Of a stretch of DNA of 5,534 bases, positions 5,015 through 5,534 are shown in pieces. Numbering within the stretch: the stretch's first letter is position 1; each line of letters starts with the position of its first letter. Source of the stretch: Desulfobulbus sp. GTDB taxonomy: Bacteria; Desulfobacterota; Desulfobulbia; Desulfobulbales; Desulfobulbaceae. The stretch spans positions 1 to 5,534 of the forward strand of contig JAGODN010000188.1 of NCBI GenBank assembly GCA_017998195.1. The letters run 5' to 3'. The translations under genes and the position numbers were made by a program. A model generated the notes under the pieces. The model saw nothing but the letters and a program-made list of their open reading frames with translations. It made no database searches and was not told where the DNA came from.

Positions 5015-5338
5015 TCACCCGGCCGGGCCGGTGAGTTTGAGGCCGACGATGCCGGCGACGATCAGACCGACGCAGACCAGCCGGCCGACGGTGGTCGGTT
5101 CCTCGAACAGGACGATGCCGAAGAGCATCGTGCCCACCGCGCCCACCCCGGTCCACACCGCATAGGCCGTGCCCACCGGCAGGGTGCGCACCGCCACCCC
5201 GAGCAGCCAGACGCTCACCGCCATGGACGCCAGGGTCCACACCGTGGGCCACAGCCGGCTGAACCCCTCGGTGTATTTCAGGCCGATGGCCCAGCCGATC
5301 TCGAACAGCCCCGCGATGAACAGCAGTCCCCAGGCCAT
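5015..5338 (-). CDS. sugE: SugE/Gdx small multidrug resistance transporter (guanidinium exporter)
   Basis: This complete SMR-family protein has 107 residues and four membrane helices and works as an antiparallel dimer in the inner membrane. It should exchange guanidinium for protons; SugE proteins were first linked to quaternary ammonium resistance and later renamed Gdx. The proton/substrate glutamate is Glu13 in AGLFEIGWAIGLKYTEGF, a start typical of SugE rather than EmrE. The central PVGTAYAVWTGVGAVGTMLFGIVLFEEP block and the GLKL ending also match the SugE branch. The ATG at 5338 is supported by GGAG 5 bases upstream and by alignment with the usual family start. It lies behind its own promoter and a leader of about 65 nt. 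A small ORF follows 63 bases downstream. No second SMR subunit is next to it, so a homodimer is expected. Confidence 0.95.
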   Translation of the reverse strand: MAWGLLFIAGLFEIGWAIGLKYTEGFSRLWPTVWTLASMAVSVWLLGVAVRTLPVGTAYAVWTGVGAVGTMLFGIVLFEEPTTVGRLVCVGLIVAGIVGLKLTGPAG

Positions 5339-5355
5339 GGTCGCTCCAACCCCCT

Positions 5356-5400
5356 GCGGGACCGCGCCCGCGTTGTCTCTCCGTGCCCGCCAATCCGGGC
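5356..5400 (-). promoter_or_regulatory. Two tandem hairpins in the sugE leader
   Basis: On the minus strand the leader contains GCCCG/CGGGC (5400-5385, 6-base loop), then 13 bases, then GCGGG/CCCGC (5371-5356, 6-base loop), ending 17 bases before the start codon. SugE genes are often under guanidine riboswitches, and the guanidine-II class has two hairpins. The loops here lack the ACGR tetraloop that defines that class, so I annotate only structure. Confidence 0.3.
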
Positions 5401-5409
5401 GTGTCCCTT

Positions 5410-5438
5410 CCTCTAGCGCTCCCGCGGCCGCAGGACAA
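5410..5438 (-). promoter_or_regulatory. Candidate promoter of the sugE unit
   Basis: TTGTCC (5438-5433) and TAGAGG (5415-5410) are separated by 17 bp on the minus strand, with an expected start near 5403. It begins one base after the T run of the upstream terminator. The -10 is poor by sigma-70 standards, but the layout repeats that of the usp promoter. Confidence 0.45.
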
Positions 5439-5439
5439 C

Positions 5440-5473
5440 AAAAAAGCGGGCCGGAGCAACCGCTCCGACCCGC
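5440..5473 (-). terminator. Strong intrinsic terminator of an upstream gene
   Basis: On the minus strand a 12-bp stem with one T-G wobble (5473-5462 with 5457-5446) and a 4-base loop is followed by six T (5445-5440). It implies that a minus-strand gene ends just to the right. Confidence 0.9.
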
Positions 5474-5505
5474 CCTGTCCTGCGGACGGCATTACCTTGA
5501 GTCGA

Positions 5506-5534
5506 TCACACCGGCACGTCACTCATGGCGATTC
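5506..5534 (-). other. Probable 3' end of an unseen minus-strand gene
   Basis: All three minus-strand frames entering from the right close here, with TGA at 5525-5523, 5521-5519 and 5508-5506. The strong terminator starts 33 bases later. A gene very likely ends at one of these stops, but only 3-8 codons are visible, so neither frame nor product can be named. Confidence 0.4.

Noticed and set aside
5339..5440. Guanidine riboswitch upstream of sugE
   Set aside because: None of the conserved ykkC core segments and no ACGR tetraloops are visible; only generic hairpins remain, and these are listed as such.
4818..5522. Minus-strand open frame of 234 codons
   Set aside because: It runs in another frame through sugE and crosses a strong terminator and a promoter; its composition is Arg/Gly-rich shadow.

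Overview
This is a GC-rich window from what is probably a Gram-negative bacterium. Two consecutive genes encode lipoproteins with Sec/SPII signals. The mix of a MoxR ATPase, a CadC-like sensor with a Cu/Zn-type permease, a universal stress protein and SugE would suit Desulfobacterota or a related deltaproteobacterial lineage. That placement is an inference; no marker gene is present. Coding density is high and no stretch of more than 300 bases lacks a gene. There is no sign of insertion sequences, phage genes, CRISPR, rRNA or tRNA.

Left block (1-2147, all on the minus strand, read right to left): a lipoprotein of PsbP-like appearance, then a proline-rich lipoprotein with a conserved C-terminal segment, then the first 294 codons of a MoxR-family AAA+ ATPase that runs off the left edge. 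The lipoproteins are 43 bases apart and look co-transcribed. The ATPase gene follows after 113 bases that hold its own candidate promoter, with a 10-bp inverted repeat placed around the -10.

Middle block (about 2337-3916, plus strand): a compact metal-responsive efflux operon. A near-consensus sigma-70 promoter carries an ArsR/SmtB-type operator over the start point. It drives a CadC-like repressor that keeps both known metal sites (the alpha3N cysteines and the alpha5 D/H/H/E set). The repressor gene is coupled to an SO_0444-type permease of the ArsP/DUF318 superfamily, and the unit ends at a strong intrinsic terminator. The likely circuit is that thiophilic or transition metal releases the repressor, and the permease then exports the metal.

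Right block (3950-5534, all minus strand): the tail of an unseen gene ends in a strong terminator. It is followed at once by a promoter for sugE (guanidinium exporter, SMR family) and a small acidic Cys/His-containing ORF. A second terminator follows, then a second promoter of the same design, and then a universal stress protein gene with a structured leader of about 125 nt. The two terminator-promoter junctions resemble each other in layout and partly in sequence.

The most rewarding items are the complete sensor/operator/exporter unit, the dyad around the moxR -10, the mutually exclusive helices in the usp leader, the duplicated terminator-promoter junction and the small Cys/His ORF beside sugE. 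I see no clearly new multi-gene system here.
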